The translations under genes were made by a program, and so were the position numbers. From the NCBI GenBank assembly GCA_022885665.1, contig JAGQDJ010000021.1:310001-374000 (forward strand): 64,000 nt of DNA, read 5' to 3'. The DNA comes from Triops longicaudatus. Lineage: Eukaryota > Arthropoda > Branchiopoda > Notostraca > Triopsidae. Positions within the stretch are counted from its first letter, which is position 1. The number at the start of each line of letters is the position of its first letter. The notes under the pieces were generated by a model. The model had not been told where the DNA came from. It ran no database searches and saw only the letters and a list, made by a program, of their open reading frames with translations. This document shows, piece after piece, positions 51,701 to 63,400 of this stretch.

Positions 51701-54700
51701 GCGAACGCTTTAGCATTATTGTTGTGCCCTCATTAAGTTCACTCAAGTCCAGCATGAGGAAAAGCAAAGGTCCTTTGTCCAAAAATACCGATAGTGACGG
51801 TCCCAGTCAAGCTTGCGTGGTCGGCAATCCACGCTTGCCGGCTACGGTAACCGAACAATGGGGCTGGGGAGAACTGCCTTACGCGGAACAAGAAGCCAAC
51901 GTGGTAGGTGAGATGCTGCAGATCTCACCACTGGTTGGTCAACAAGCCACAAAAGAAGCTGTTATTCGGCAATTAGCACAGGTAAACCCATTGATTATTT
52001 TGTCACATACGTCCGTTTCACTATTGTGTGCCTTTTACAACAGGCTGAATGCATTCACCTAGCCACCCACGTGTCTTGGAAGCTGTCAGCCATAGTCCTG
52101 TCACCTGGCGATTATGTCGAGTCGTCGTCGAAAGCTACTCCCGCGAACTCGTCGCATCCCAGCTCGGCTTCTGCTCCCGGATCCAGTCATGACGAGGAGT
52201 GCACTTCGGATATGGCTTCTTCCATCGACTTGCCTGCTTTGTCCGAATTTCTGCTGACAGCTGCCGACATCCTCCACCTCCGACTCAGCGCGCGATTAGT
52301 AGTCATAAGTGCAGTTCACACGCGCGATCACCACGGATGGGCTCATTCGGATGGTGTCGTAGGCTTAAGCAGAGCATTGTTGGCCGCTGGTGCGCAATGC
52401 GTGCTGTTGGCACTTTGGCCCGTCCCTGACACGGCTGTTAAGATTCTCTTCCGCACGTTTTACTCTTCCTTAATGCAGGTACTGATTTTTGTTTTTTATT
52501 TTATACAATCTTTTACGTTTTGTTTTATCTAGTATTTTTTGAAATATTTATTTAGTAAAAGTAAGAATTGTAATAAAAATACTAATTCAGTTGTTCGTAA
52601 TTTAGTGGATGATTTGGCCTATAACTGATTTTGTATTATTTATTATTATTTTATTTTATTTATTAGGGTTCACGAGTGAGTAAAGCTTTGGCAGAAGCGC
52701 AGCAAACTGTGCAGCATACTAAGCATTTCGCTCATCCGGCCAATTGGGCAGGGTACATGCTCATTGGTCTGGATATTCGGTTGTCCAACAAGGTTGCGTT
52801 GATGGGACAGGCTTTGGCTGAGCTGTTGAAAACCCCTGAAAATTGCCGAGACGCGTTGCGTGTTACTCTACACTTGGTCGAGAAATCTCTTCAGCGTATT
52901 CATCGTGGTCACAAGAATGCGATGTATACCACCCAGCGCAGCATAGAAAACAAAGTGGGAGTAGTTAATGGCTGGAAGGAGTTGTTGATTTCTGTAGGAT
53001 TCCGTTTCGAGCCAGCGGCGAACAACATACCAGCATCGGTATTTTTCCCTCAGAGCGATCCTGGGGAAAGGCTGACGCAGTGTTCTGCGTCTTTACAAGC
53101 ATTGCTAGGTAAGGCTTTGTTTACATAGGCATATTGTCTTTGAATTTTTTCTAACAAAAAACTTTGTTACCTGTAGGGCTGTCTACCACGTCCTTACTAG
53201 CGTTGGCCAAGTTACTTTCGAACCCAGAATCTGGTGATGAGATTATTCATGTCATGCGTCACGTGACTTCACAGTTCGCCTTACGAGATGTAGACACGGA
53301 AAGCATTGAAATACCTGTTGCTGTCAAGCTGTGGCGTTTACCAGGATGTCACGAACTTCTGGCTTCCTTAGGTAGTAATTTGCCTCGCAAAGTAGCACCT
53401 GTTGGTTGGCATATTATAACTGTCGTTTTCTACCAAAGGATTTGATTTGATGGAAGTTGGCCGTGACGAAGTCACATTGAGGACCAGCAAACAGGCTAAT
53501 AAGCGTCAAATTCAGTTCGCTTTGCAAGCGTTGTTGGCACTATTTGGTAAGATTCTAATACTCTTTTTCTGTGCGACATCTCAATTTATTGTTATACTTT
53601 TTTCCTTCATTAGACACGCAAGAAGCTCCCAAAAGCCTGTCTGTTGACTCTTCAAGTTCCGTCGAAAGTTTCCCTTCGGATGACGAAGTTGAAGAACACA
53701 ATAACCAGCGCGATATGCCCTTAAATTTGACGTACTCAAATGTGGGACCCACGCCTGCACCGCGTCGATTCCCACTCCCATTAGCAAGTTCCTCGAAATC
53801 GGCATTCACGAACTATGTTCGTAGTCGAAGTCGAGGGGAACCTGATGGTCGCACAGCTGTTACGAACGAAATTCGTGGAAGGGAATCAGACGCCGCTTTC
53901 ACTCCTAGCCCCGTTGATCTGCCACCCAAGAAGCTCAGCTCTAGTTTAATATCTACGCTAGCAGTGGCTTTAAGCAACAACGACAGCAATCCGTCCTCGA
54001 ACGAAACTGGCGCTGCGCCCGTGTCGAATCTGCGAATGTCATTGACTTTGGCACACCAGAATCGTATTCGTTCCATGTATTGCTCGAATGCCGGCGGAGC
54101 GTCGTCTCAGGGCACTGGCTCGCCTTCAAGTGACGCGGGCGTGACCATGGGCTTAGCAAGACCGGAATCCAGCTCGAGCACCAGCTCAGTGACCGATTGG
54201 GAAAATGGACAATCGACTGTCCGACGGCAGCCAGTGAAGCATTTACCGCCTTTGAATCGCCGTGTCGGCGACGTGAGTGCCTTTGCTCATTTGCCTCATG
54301 CTATGGCGGTCAATCGCATGAAAGAAGCGGCGCAAGCTGAAAGCAATACCCAGAGTTCTGATTCGGAAGTGACGGTACGTAAATTACCGTGGAAAAGCGG
54401 ACACAGTAGTGGCAAGAAACTCGGATCTCCTTCAGCCTCTATGGCCGGGTCATTGGATACGTTGGATCGCCTTAGTGTAAGAAGTGAAGTGGGCAACGTG
54501 TCTGCCAAAGGAAATTCGAGCGCCATAGCTTCAGCCAAACGACGTAATCGGTCTACCGAACGCAGTTTGCAAGAAGACGGGGCTGCGGATTATGGACGAT
54601 TCATGACGGGTAAGTTACATGTACACCCGTCGGGTTCAAAACCTAGTGCCGAGTTAAATGCCAGTGCCAAAAGTGGCCTTAGTCGAGCGAATGAAGAGCT

Positions 54701-55310
54701 ACAAAACCCAGTCTACTCGTTGAGATCAGCCGCTGAAGATTTCCATCTCACGCAAAACACAATGGGAGCACGTAATATCCAAGACCACATTTTGGCTAAT
54801 CAACTAAGTCGCCTGGAAAGAGAATTCCCGATTTCGGAAGTGTACCATGAAAGAGATGTTGGACTAGGCTTAGCACCTTCTTTGTCCAAAATTCTTATGA
54901 CCACAACAGCGACAGACGAGAACTCGTTTGTAGCAGCCAACGTTGCTGCGCCTGCAAGTGAGGAACTTTTTTCAACGTTTGATAAAATGGCCTTGGACCA
55001 TGTATCACCACCTAAGCGAGCAGTGACACAGAGGCCATGGCTATCGTCAAAACTCACGGAGGATCACGACAAAGAAGGCTTAGCAGATCTAACACGACGT
55101 GACGAGGCAGATGGACGCTCTATGACAGATTCTAATTATAGCGGTTATTCACCTAATCGCAATCTGGCTGTTAAATCCGGTGCCAACGAACTTAAAGTAG
55201 ATGCTATCGTCGAAAACGTAGCAAGCCAGAAGAAAACAGTACTTGACCGAACAGCGGACAAGACTGGAAAATCGAATACGGTGAAACGTGTCGGAAGAGT
55301 CGTTTCGTGA
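30790..55310 (+). CDS. TTC28: TTC28: giant TPR protein with C-terminal CHAT domain
   Basis: TTC28 is a large TPR scaffold linked in mammals to midzone microtubules and cytokinesis. 22 exons: 30790-30813, 31971-32228, 45400-45547, 45940-46166, 46313-46517, 46670-47064, 47272-48019, 48198-48430, 48546-48836, 49231-49413, 49538-49689, 49779-50065, 50232-50509, 50617-50887, 51030-51186, 51243-51395, 51459-51981, 52044-52478, 52667-53108, 53177-53371, 53439-53546, 53614-55310. This gives 2469 aa (human 2481), with frame kept throughout. Exon 1 (MSQRDASE, donor GAG|GTACGG) is inferred; all others match family blocks. Residues ~20-150 are TPRs of the co-chaperone type (NRSAAYIKLGQFNRAL). From ~180 to ~1150 there are roughly two dozen 40-residue TPRs of the LGN/GPSM style (GRAYGNIGNAY…). 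Residues ~1340-1660 form a CHAT domain (LRALYDLLVAPME, HLATHVSW, AGAQCVLLALWPV). It keeps His1520 but has Val1602 where peptidases have Cys. Residues ~1905-2469 are Ser-rich and probably disordered. Confidence 0.93.
36164..36308. mobile_element. 145-bp Tigger/pogo-like MITE in TTC28 intron
   Basis: The left end CAGTAGAATCTCGTTATAAA and the reverse complement of the right end CACTAGGATATCGTTGTAAC form inverted repeats, flanked by TA on each side (36162-36163 and 36309-36310). The interior shares GAACTTCGGATAT…CAGTTTTCTG with the neighbouring copy at 37234. It has no ORF. Confidence 0.7.
37234..37577. mobile_element. 344-bp Tigger/pogo-like MITE in TTC28 intron
   Basis: The ends CAGTAGCAATCTTGCTATAG and, in reverse complement, CACTAGAATCTTGTTATAGC match except for one inserted base and two substitutions. 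They are flanked by TA at 37232-37233 and 37578-37579. Inner motifs (CATAGTGAACGAAGTTTGAG, GAAGTTCGAATATACCAAAC) are shared with the other copies. It is non-coding. Confidence 0.7.
37592..37667. repeat. Tandem array, four exact 19-bp units
   Basis: The unit TTATTTTAAAAGTAGAATT is repeated four times without a mismatch, followed by a decayed fifth (…TTAAAAGTATTAGAATT). It begins 13 bp after one MITE. The AGTAGAATT part resembles the MITE terminus, so the array may have grown from a transposon end. Confidence 0.85.
37755..37906. mobile_element. About 150-bp Tigger/pogo-like MITE remnant
   Basis: The right end in reverse complement reads CAGCAGAACCTCGTTATAAT with TA beyond it. The left end CAACTAGAATCGCGTTATAG is a degenerate partner. 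The inner piece GTACCGTTTTTTTCTGTTCC aligns with the 36164 and 37234 copies. Just before it, AAAACGAGATTCTACCATA (37707-37725) looks like the right end of yet another copy. Confidence 0.5.
40326..40400. repeat. Imperfect ~20-bp tandem repeat
   Basis: About 3.5 copies of a unit close to AAATATTGGAAAGTATTTGC lie inside the large TTC28 intron. The copies differ by a few substitutions. Confidence 0.6.
45595..45656. repeat. Duplicated short hairpin next to a TTC28 donor site
   Basis: CTCTATTCTAAAAAATAGAG occurs twice (45595-45614 and 45633-45652). Each copy is itself a near-perfect palindrome (CTCTATT/AATAGAG). The pair begins 48 nt after the donor of exon 45400-45547. Confidence 0.65.
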
Positions 55311-55474
55311 ACGAAACCTTTATATAATATGCAATTGTTACTGTTAAAATCATGTATGGGTTGCTTTGATTGTATTTATTTAGAAAAAAAGCAAAGACCC
55401 TTAAGTTGTCAGTGCCTTCCAATTGGGGGAGCAACACCAAACCAAGTTCTGTTTTGTTTTTTTGTACAGCTTTA

Positions 55475-55480
55475 AATAAA
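55475..55480 (+). terminator. TTC28 polyadenylation signal
   Basis: AATAAA 165 nt downstream of the TTC28 TGA, the first canonical hexamer in the 3' UTR, followed within 60 nt by T-rich sequence. Confidence 0.65.
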
Positions 55481-56043
55481 AAATCGATATTCAAACTACA
55501 TGATCTAATCTAATTTTATTTCTCTAAATTCGGAAAGTCTTTACTCAGAAGATGTTAATGCAAATAGAAATCGAATATAAATTGCATTTTTCTATGCAAA
55601 TATAATTATGTAAGAACGTACGGAAACTCATACTATCCTTGAGTACATGCTTCAATATCAACGTGAAAGGCTTATAAAGAAAATTTCTGACGAAGCTGTT
55701 GACATAATCCAATTCCTGTTATTAAGGCAGACAAAATCGGAAGCTCTACGGTATTTGGTTCATTACAAAGTTTTTGTCAATCAATGAGTTGAACTTAAAG
55801 GAAAATCGCGCCATAAAATTTCTGTAATTAAAAGCGGCGCTTAAATATGGGTAATTATGGTAGTGACGTTGGTTCTCTGGAAAACATGGCAGTCATTCTT
55901 TCCGTCAACTCGAGAGGCTTCGTTATATAGGGAACCATGGTTTCACGAGCCCCAATTAAGGGAAAGTGTCCCAAATGTATTTAAAATATATACAAACGAT
56001 TCGTCTCAATGAAGGCTTTCGGAATCTGCAAAAAATTTTTGCG

Positions 56044-56408
56044 CTAGCCCTTCAAATAAGCGAGAAAACTGATCTCGAATATGAAATTATGCCCTGAGGG
56101 CGTCTCAGGGGCTAAAAATTTTGAAATCTCATAAGGAATAACATGGGAAAAAGTGCGATGCACGATGCCAGCATCATGCTTTTCGAGGTCTCGTTCACCC
56201 TTTCCTATTCGCTCTCCTACTTCCCATGCTGTTTCCAGTGGTACTCTTGGTAATTCCATTTTATTGGGATATACAAGATACCATAGGTAGCATGACATGG
56301 CATTGTCAGAGTCTTTTCCTCTGAAAAGACAAACCGCATACACGGGGAATCGAACCCACGACCTCACGATTAAAAGTCCAGGACTTAGACCGCTCGGCCA
56401 TTGCAGTT
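56044..56408 (-). mobile_element. tRNA-derived SINE, near full-length copy
   Basis: Read on the minus strand, the 5' head carries an A box within TGGCCGAGCGGTCTAAGTC and a B box GTGGGTTCGATTCCC, spaced as in a Ser/Leu-type tRNA. The anticodon and T stems do not pair properly, so it is not a working tRNA. A ~290-bp unrelated body follows. Part of the body (56172-56259) and of the head recurs at 56553-56671, showing a dispersed family. The 3' boundary is approximate. Confidence 0.6.
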
Positions 56409-56552
56409 ACTTTTATACAATGCTTGTTTGAAATACATATTCTATAAGTAGTCTATTACCTATGCAATTTGTCACAGCTGACATCTAGTACTGTTCTTTG
56501 CTTATTTTCAGATTCATGTTTTATATAATAAAATAGAAAAATTCATTCTTTA

Positions 56553-56671
56553 CATCATGCTTTTCAAGATCGCGTTCACCCCTTCCTATCCCCTGTCTTG
56601 CTTCCCATGCTGCTTCCTGTTGTACTTTTGGTATTTCATTATTTCACAGCTTAGACCGCTTTGCCATTTGC
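56553..56671 (-). mobile_element. Second SINE copy with internal deletion
   Basis: Positions 56553-56640 align with 56172-56259 of the copy next to it at roughly four bases in five, and 56646-56671 aligns with its tRNA-like head (56379-56406). About 115 bp between these parts, including the B box, is missing, so this copy could not be transcribed by Pol III from its own promoter. Confidence 0.55.
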
Positions 56672-57465
56672 ATTAAGCTTTTCCTGTCGAGTACTATATA
56701 ATTTTTGTAACTTAGGTGTACGATTTATTTTCCAAAAATTTTATCTGTTGAAAGGAACCGCAGTGCTAGGCTTTGACCAACAAACGCAATTTAACTGCCT
56801 CAGCATTTCAAAGCCGAAACGGCTCACCGTTAGCTTACGATCAGTTAGCGGACTCGAACGATTGAAAGTCAAACAGATTTAGCGAATAAGTTCTAGACTG
56901 GTCTTAGTGTATTAAATTCCGATTTTCTTCCCTTCATATAGTCAAACACAGTTGTCTTGCGGGTAATTAAGATTTGTAAGACTGTAGTTACATGACATAC
57001 ATGAATTGACGCACTGGACTGCACTTGTAAATGACTGGTACTCGCGATAAGGGCATGGTATGGAGACGAACAGGACTCGAGGTAATAAAAGTCAAAAATA
57101 GTCCTGACGAGGTCATGAACAAGCACTTACAATAGTGATGGGAGAGGCAAACAAAAAAGTCAAGCCAATTGCTAATAAAGTAAGCTATTATAGAATTATG
57201 TCTTTTAAAAAGAACGATTACTCTAGTCCATGAGCCTTTTTACCTTTTCCATGTTTACTTTTTTGACATTATCATCGGATAAGAGGGCACTGAAAGTTTG
57301 GCACGTATCACAGAGCATAGTGAGATAAAACTTAACACCGCACGTCACCTTGAATATCAAATCTAAACAGGAGGAAAACGTACCGTAAGTTTTCTCTTTT
57401 TCTCAAGTTCATTGGTAACACTTCATACTAACAGTCATTGTCAGTAAATGGTAAATACCCTATCT
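56672..57465. other. Intergenic region between TTC28 and teneurin 3' ends
   Basis: The 3' ends of two convergent genes face each other here. No gene is seen. I did not find a canonical AATAAA for the teneurin transcript on the minus strand in this stretch, so its 3' UTR end is unplaced. Confidence 0.4.
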
Positions 57466-60400
57466 TCATTCATTTACACGATGCTTATAGGGACGCATCT
57501 GTGGTTCACGTCTGTCACTTTTCTTCCAACGCAAATTCCAAGGATCATCCAGCAATTCAGGGTACTGAGCAATTGAATGTGCTAATTCTGCCTTATAATT
57601 TGTGACGTGGTTATCCTTCAATAACTGTTCAGCTTCAGCATTGGTCCAAGCATTCACGGGTATGCCACCTCGTTTCAACAAATTCTGTTCCCGGTGCCAA
57701 AACTTGCGCACAGCTAATTTCGCTGCATGTCGCCACAGCCGGTCCAGCTCCGTCGTCGGTTTCGAACCATAGTGTACGTGTAAAGTACCAAAGCCAGCAC
57801 TAACTTTAATTTCTTTGCTGGATTCGCCGTCACTGTCAATGTCATGTACCGACACATTCACTTGACTACCTAAACGGTTCAGTTGAGCTAAATCGTCACT
57901 AGCTTTGGCTAATCCTTCCTTAAATACGTGCAATGTATCCAAATGATGCGCTGGACTTGTCACGTTCATCCAAATCGAAGCATTCAATATAGAAACAAAC
58001 ACGTCTCTATAAACAGTGTTCGCAGTCGAGGTCGTTTCGATACGAGCACGTTCGCGATCCCGCACCAGCAAGATCCCTTTCCCGAGCACGGATGGATACG
58101 AAGCTATCACCGGCGAAACCAAATGATTCGTCCAAGAAGGTGCATTTAGGCTAGGACTATTTTGCAACCCTCCTAATACAGGACTCAAAAGTGAAGGCAA
58201 GAACTTCGCACCGGTATTCGCTGACAGCGGTGGCCACTTCAGCAAAGAAGGAGAAGGCAAAGGCTGGGCGGCTGCCGGATAGCCAAATCGACTAAACCAA
58301 TCTTGCACATCTATAATAAAAATAATATAAATACAAATTCACGGATAATTTCAAAAATAAATTAATTAAAGTTTATGAACAAACTCGAAAAGCATGCTGA
58401 AAATAAAATTGTAAAAGCCACGTTTGTTAAACATAAAAAAAAAGAAAAATGAAGAAAAAATGTCATCTTGCTTACTTGTCATGTCCGAAGGCGTGTGACC
58501 AAAGTTGTTCCAGTTCAAAGGGTCATTACCATGCAAGCGGTACAGGTGCAGCTTCTCAGGCTCGTAAATATTGTTTAATACATCTGAGAAGGTAGGAGCC
58601 AGCCACTGACCAATTAATGGATCATAAACCTTGCCTTCTGGCATGTGTACCAAGCCCGTGAGTGGATCCACCAGCCCACCGCACCAGTCGACCGGTAGGT
58701 AAAAGTACGGATTGGTATTGTACACAAGATGCCCGTATGGTGACCGAACCAGTTCTTGGACAATTTCTCCGTACTGGTTAAAAAGAACCAAAGGAGTTCC
58801 GCATTGATCTGTCGCTACGTAGTACCGCTGCCGCAAAATTTGTGCGTACATTATGTGGCCTAGATCGTTGTACATAAGCCAAGTGACTTTCAGATCCCGG
58901 GGGTTAAAGATGTGCGTAAGACGGTTAGGATGATCTGGGTCTGCGTAGAAAAACTGCGTAACGTTGCCGTGATGGTCCTTACGAGCTACCAGTCGCTTAT
59001 GGTGATCGTACGTGTAGCGCACGTCCAGTACACCCCGTTTGGTAACGCGAACAAGCAAGCCCGATGCTGACCATTGGAACCGTTCTTCTCTCGCGTTCTG
59101 AATAACCTGTCCAGCCTCGTCGTACTGATAAAGGCCTTCACCAAACTTGACCAAACGGTCCAAAGTGTTGTGCTGCATCGGAATGTTGTTGCCTCTGTAG
59201 TTAAGTTTGGCAAGGTTGCCATGCGGATCGTAGTTAAAACGCCACGACTCGGCTGCATCCACGTGTACGAGCTGTCCATCTTCATCGTAGGTATAATTTT
59301 TCACGTTAACGTACGGTTTGACACCCACATATCGAGTGTAACTTCTCGTTTGGTTGATACGGCCTCGTTGGTCGTACGAGTACTCTAGCCGGAATACTTC
59401 GGTGTTGTGGAAGTGCAGCGTCACTTTATCCACGTCGAGGTAGGCATTTCGTGAACGGACAAAGGTCGCACTTCCATCGAAAATAGAAGTTTCGTTCAAC
59501 CGCATGCGGGAAATTTTAAAAGGTCCGATTTGTTCCAACAGTCCAGTTTTGCCGTTATAATAAAGCGTATAGTCCGGTACTGTTTGTCCACCGACGCGAG
59601 CTTTAATACGAGTAATTCTTGCAAGGTGGTCTCTTTCGTAGGAGAAGATTGCCCCGGCTAGGCCAGTGCGCAAGCCATATTCCCATTTCTGCTCTTGGAT
59701 TACTACTTGGGTCTTCGATTCGACCTTAATTTCGTAGTCTTTGTCGCTAATGATCACGTCCTGACCCGATTTTTTATAGTGATACTCCACTTTCCGGTCG
59801 CCACTCACTTGCTCAGTCACGCGGTTCTGGTCGTCATATCGGTATAAAGTCCTTCCGCTGTCCCCAGGATGTACCGTCAATACGAGCAAGCCTTCGGCGT
59901 TATAGTGCTGCATAAAAGGGGAAGTAAAGCCCGGGGGATAGTAAACGTACTTTATCACGCCAAAAGACATATGCATGGCGAAATTGTGCCTAGAACCGCT
60001 GGGTAACGACACCTAATATTATTAAAGAAAATCGTATTAGTCTTTCTTTTTCCTTATGCTTAGTCTTCTAATTTTATTTATTATTTTTATATGTTCAATT
60101 TACTTGTCGCAATGCATCGCTGTCGTCATAATGATATGTGTAACCCCTCCCGGAACCCAGAGTAATTCGCACCGGCTAAAGATACAATACCATGATAATT
60201 AATGCAATCTACTTCTTGCGAGTTTCTGCGAGCTCATTACCATTTGATTTTGACCATAACTCAAGGTCCTGGAGTTCGACTCATCCTTGTAACGAATTTC
60301 AGCCAAGTTGTTTCGCGTATCGTAGCTGTACAGAGTTTGCCTACTGCCCCACGTCCTCGCAGCGACTTTTCCGTGACTGGCGAACACAAAAGAAAAAAAA

Positions 60401-63400
60401 TTGAGTTCAGCTACAAGGCTTTGGTGGAGAGGGTTGATAAGTTACTTGTCTAAAGTGAAGCGGAGGGCATGGAACCCTGAAGGAGGTCTCCATTCCTTGG
60501 GTCTGTCGGTGGGGTCGCAGACCACGGACAAGAGTAAAGTGCGATCGGTATCGTAAAAGCTCCCGCAGTCCAAAGCTCCTAGGTGGACGCCGGTACCGTG
60601 CTCCTTTTCAATGGTTATTATGGGAGCTCCGTTCAAATTAGAGCCTTGGGATCTTAGGAAAGACGATTGATTGCCCCACATCCAGGACTGATGAATTCCG
60701 GAGGCCTCGACAGCCCGGATATAGCGATAGTTGGGGTAGTCAATGATGATCGTACCGTTGGGGAACGGTTTTACGTTACAATTTAGGGTTGGAGTTTGCC
60801 ATGTCAACGAATGGTCATTATCATTTAAGTCCACATAGACCGGAGCGTGCTGATTCCTTCGGATTTCCACTCGCATCATCCGTGGCGATAAAACGCGGAG
60901 GGCAAACCGGTAATACTCGCCATCGGGTAAAACGACTTGGCTTAAGCGGCCATAAGCATCGTAATGGTACACATAGGACAAATCCGAAAGTGACTTGCCA
61001 GTCAGCAACATACTTTGCGGATGGTAATCAAACCGCATGGCTATGGCGCTCGAAATGTTCAAATTTGTCAAGGTATGCATTCGGGAAATGACTGTGTGCA
61101 GTTTGGCACCACCTGAAGTTTCCAACGTCGTAACTTGATCGTTATAGTCCCTCAAAAGCGAGACTTTATGACCAACACCCGTCGTTACCTTAGAACAAAA
61201 TCAATAAATAATAATTAAATAAAAGAAAATAGAGACAACATTTAAAAATTGGATTATCTCAAAACTTACAACTGAAAGCTTGCCAAGGACGGTGTTTTTG
61301 CTGTACTGGAACGAGTAAAGAATGTTATTGGTTTCCTTGTCTTTGGTGGCCAAATGCTGCCCGTAGCGATTGAACGTGTACTCTTCTTGCGACTGAGGCC
61401 AATGGATTCGATATTCACCGCTAGGATCTGCCTTGGGTAGCGCGAATTCTAGCGCAAGAATTTGCAAATTTAAGGCATCGGCTGTATACAAGGTCCCATC
61501 TGGGGTCAACGCTAACGACACGACTCCCAGACTGCACGGCGAGGCAACTGGTGCAGACCACTGTAGCGATTACAAAGGAAAATATACTGAATGAGTGAAT
61601 TCCTTAAATAATCGAAAACATGTTTTAAAAACAGGGCTTTTACATTAAACTGATTAAATAAGAGAAAAGCGAGCTTACTTGTTTGCTTGACGTGGAAGTG
61701 TTGGCGCACTGCAATAAACTGAATTTACCCGTGGATGTCACATGATAAATGTGTCCGATATTAGGGTTATTCTGGGACTTTTGGGTGGCATATAAATCTC
61801 CATTAGGAGAAAAGGCAAGAGATGTAAAGGTGGATTTCAAGTTGGCAGCCACCGAGGGATTTGAGCCAGTGGCAGGGCAATGCAGCGGAGAACCCACGAC
61901 GCGATGTACCATGCCTTCGGGCGACAATCGATAAACCACGCCTTGATCCAAAAAGTGCAAACTATTGTCTAATGGATTCAACAGTAACTCGCTCGGCCAG
62001 ACTGGTTGAAACTGTGTCGGAACACAAAAAGGAAAAGAATTCAACCAAAATTAATATATCGCTAATTCCAAGACGACAGTATTACTTCGTCCTTGGGAAC
62101 GGGTTGGCAGGGTGGTGGCACCATTTTATCGATGACAGATCCTATGGGGCTGCCGAGTAACGTTTTCATTGTACCGTGAGCATCCACGATCCGGATAGAG
62201 GGACCATCAGCAATATAAAGCACTTTGTCGGCGGACACAGCAATACCCTGTGGATAGGACAATTTCGCTTGTAAGGCAGGCCCGCCCTCGCCGCATTGGT
62301 TAGCGTCAGCAGGATGACACGCTTCTCCAGTTCCGGCCACCACTTCATAATTCATTGTCAAATCGAGTCCTTGCAGGCCCATCGGTCCTGTGCCTGGCTC
62401 GTCGCCTAATGCTGAAATTCGCCAGATCTGCCTGCGAGCACTGTGACTCAAATAGAGTGATCCGTCTGCCGGAGACACTGCCAAATGGTAGGACGAGCTG
62501 TACCCGCCTTCCAAACCACTAAAATCCGAAACAATATATAAATCATTACTAAAAAATATCTACGATTGAAGAGTAATTCATACTTCAACTGTAGAACCGT
62601 GTAGACTTTGCCTTCGGGAGTCCAACGTCTTATAAGGTCAAAGTCAGCTATATACAAGGAGCCTTCACCACCGGCAGCAAGTGCAATAGGTCGCAAAAGC
62701 AAAGCTGTGTTGCCGGTACTCACGCCGCCACATTGGAGACACGGAAAGGGGCGTGGTTTGCCCAACTGACCCAAAATGGGGGTAGGTATCCGCGGGTAAT
62801 CCCTAAAATGCAATTTGGCTCCATCGCCCCTTTGCACAATTCCCTCGTGGAAATTGTAATGATGATGGATGTTGAGATTCCAACCTCCCACGTCGGAGAT
62901 ATCGACATCAAAACCGGGAACAGAGGCGGTACGCGTGACGCGCAGCGGTAGGCTGCAGTCTTCAAAAGTGTATGACACATGGATGATGGCTTCCACTAGG
63001 CCGTACACTTTTTGCCGGTACACATTGTGTCGATCCCACGCAAACGTATAAGAAAGGTTGGCATCGGCTTCGAAAGTCCGTGAAAAAATGCTGCCCTCAA
63101 TGACGATACGCAGTTCTATGGAAATCAATGAAGCGGGCAAGACTTCCGGGGTGAGCAGGAACACCAACAGCGAAGTGTAACCCGGTCCCGACGAGGAATG
63201 GTACAGCAAATGAAGGTCTGAGCCAGGAATGGAGACGGATTCTTGAAGAACCTGAAATATCACACGCAACAAACACAATGTGAGAAGCTGATACGAAAAC
63301 TCTGTTTCTGAAATAACATTTGCCAACAAAAAGCAAATGCTCTCCCTAAACCATGAAAAAAAAAAAAAAATTAAATTTAAAAAAAAATATAAACCAAGTA

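Noticed and set aside
53581..54076. Long minus-strand frames opposite the TTC28 last exon
   Set aside because: Shadow frames of a well-supported coding exon.
56337..56410. Possible tRNA-Ser/Leu gene on the minus strand
   Set aside because: The A and B boxes are present, but the anticodon and T stems do not pair and the tail runs into a repeated non-tRNA body, so I call it a SINE head.
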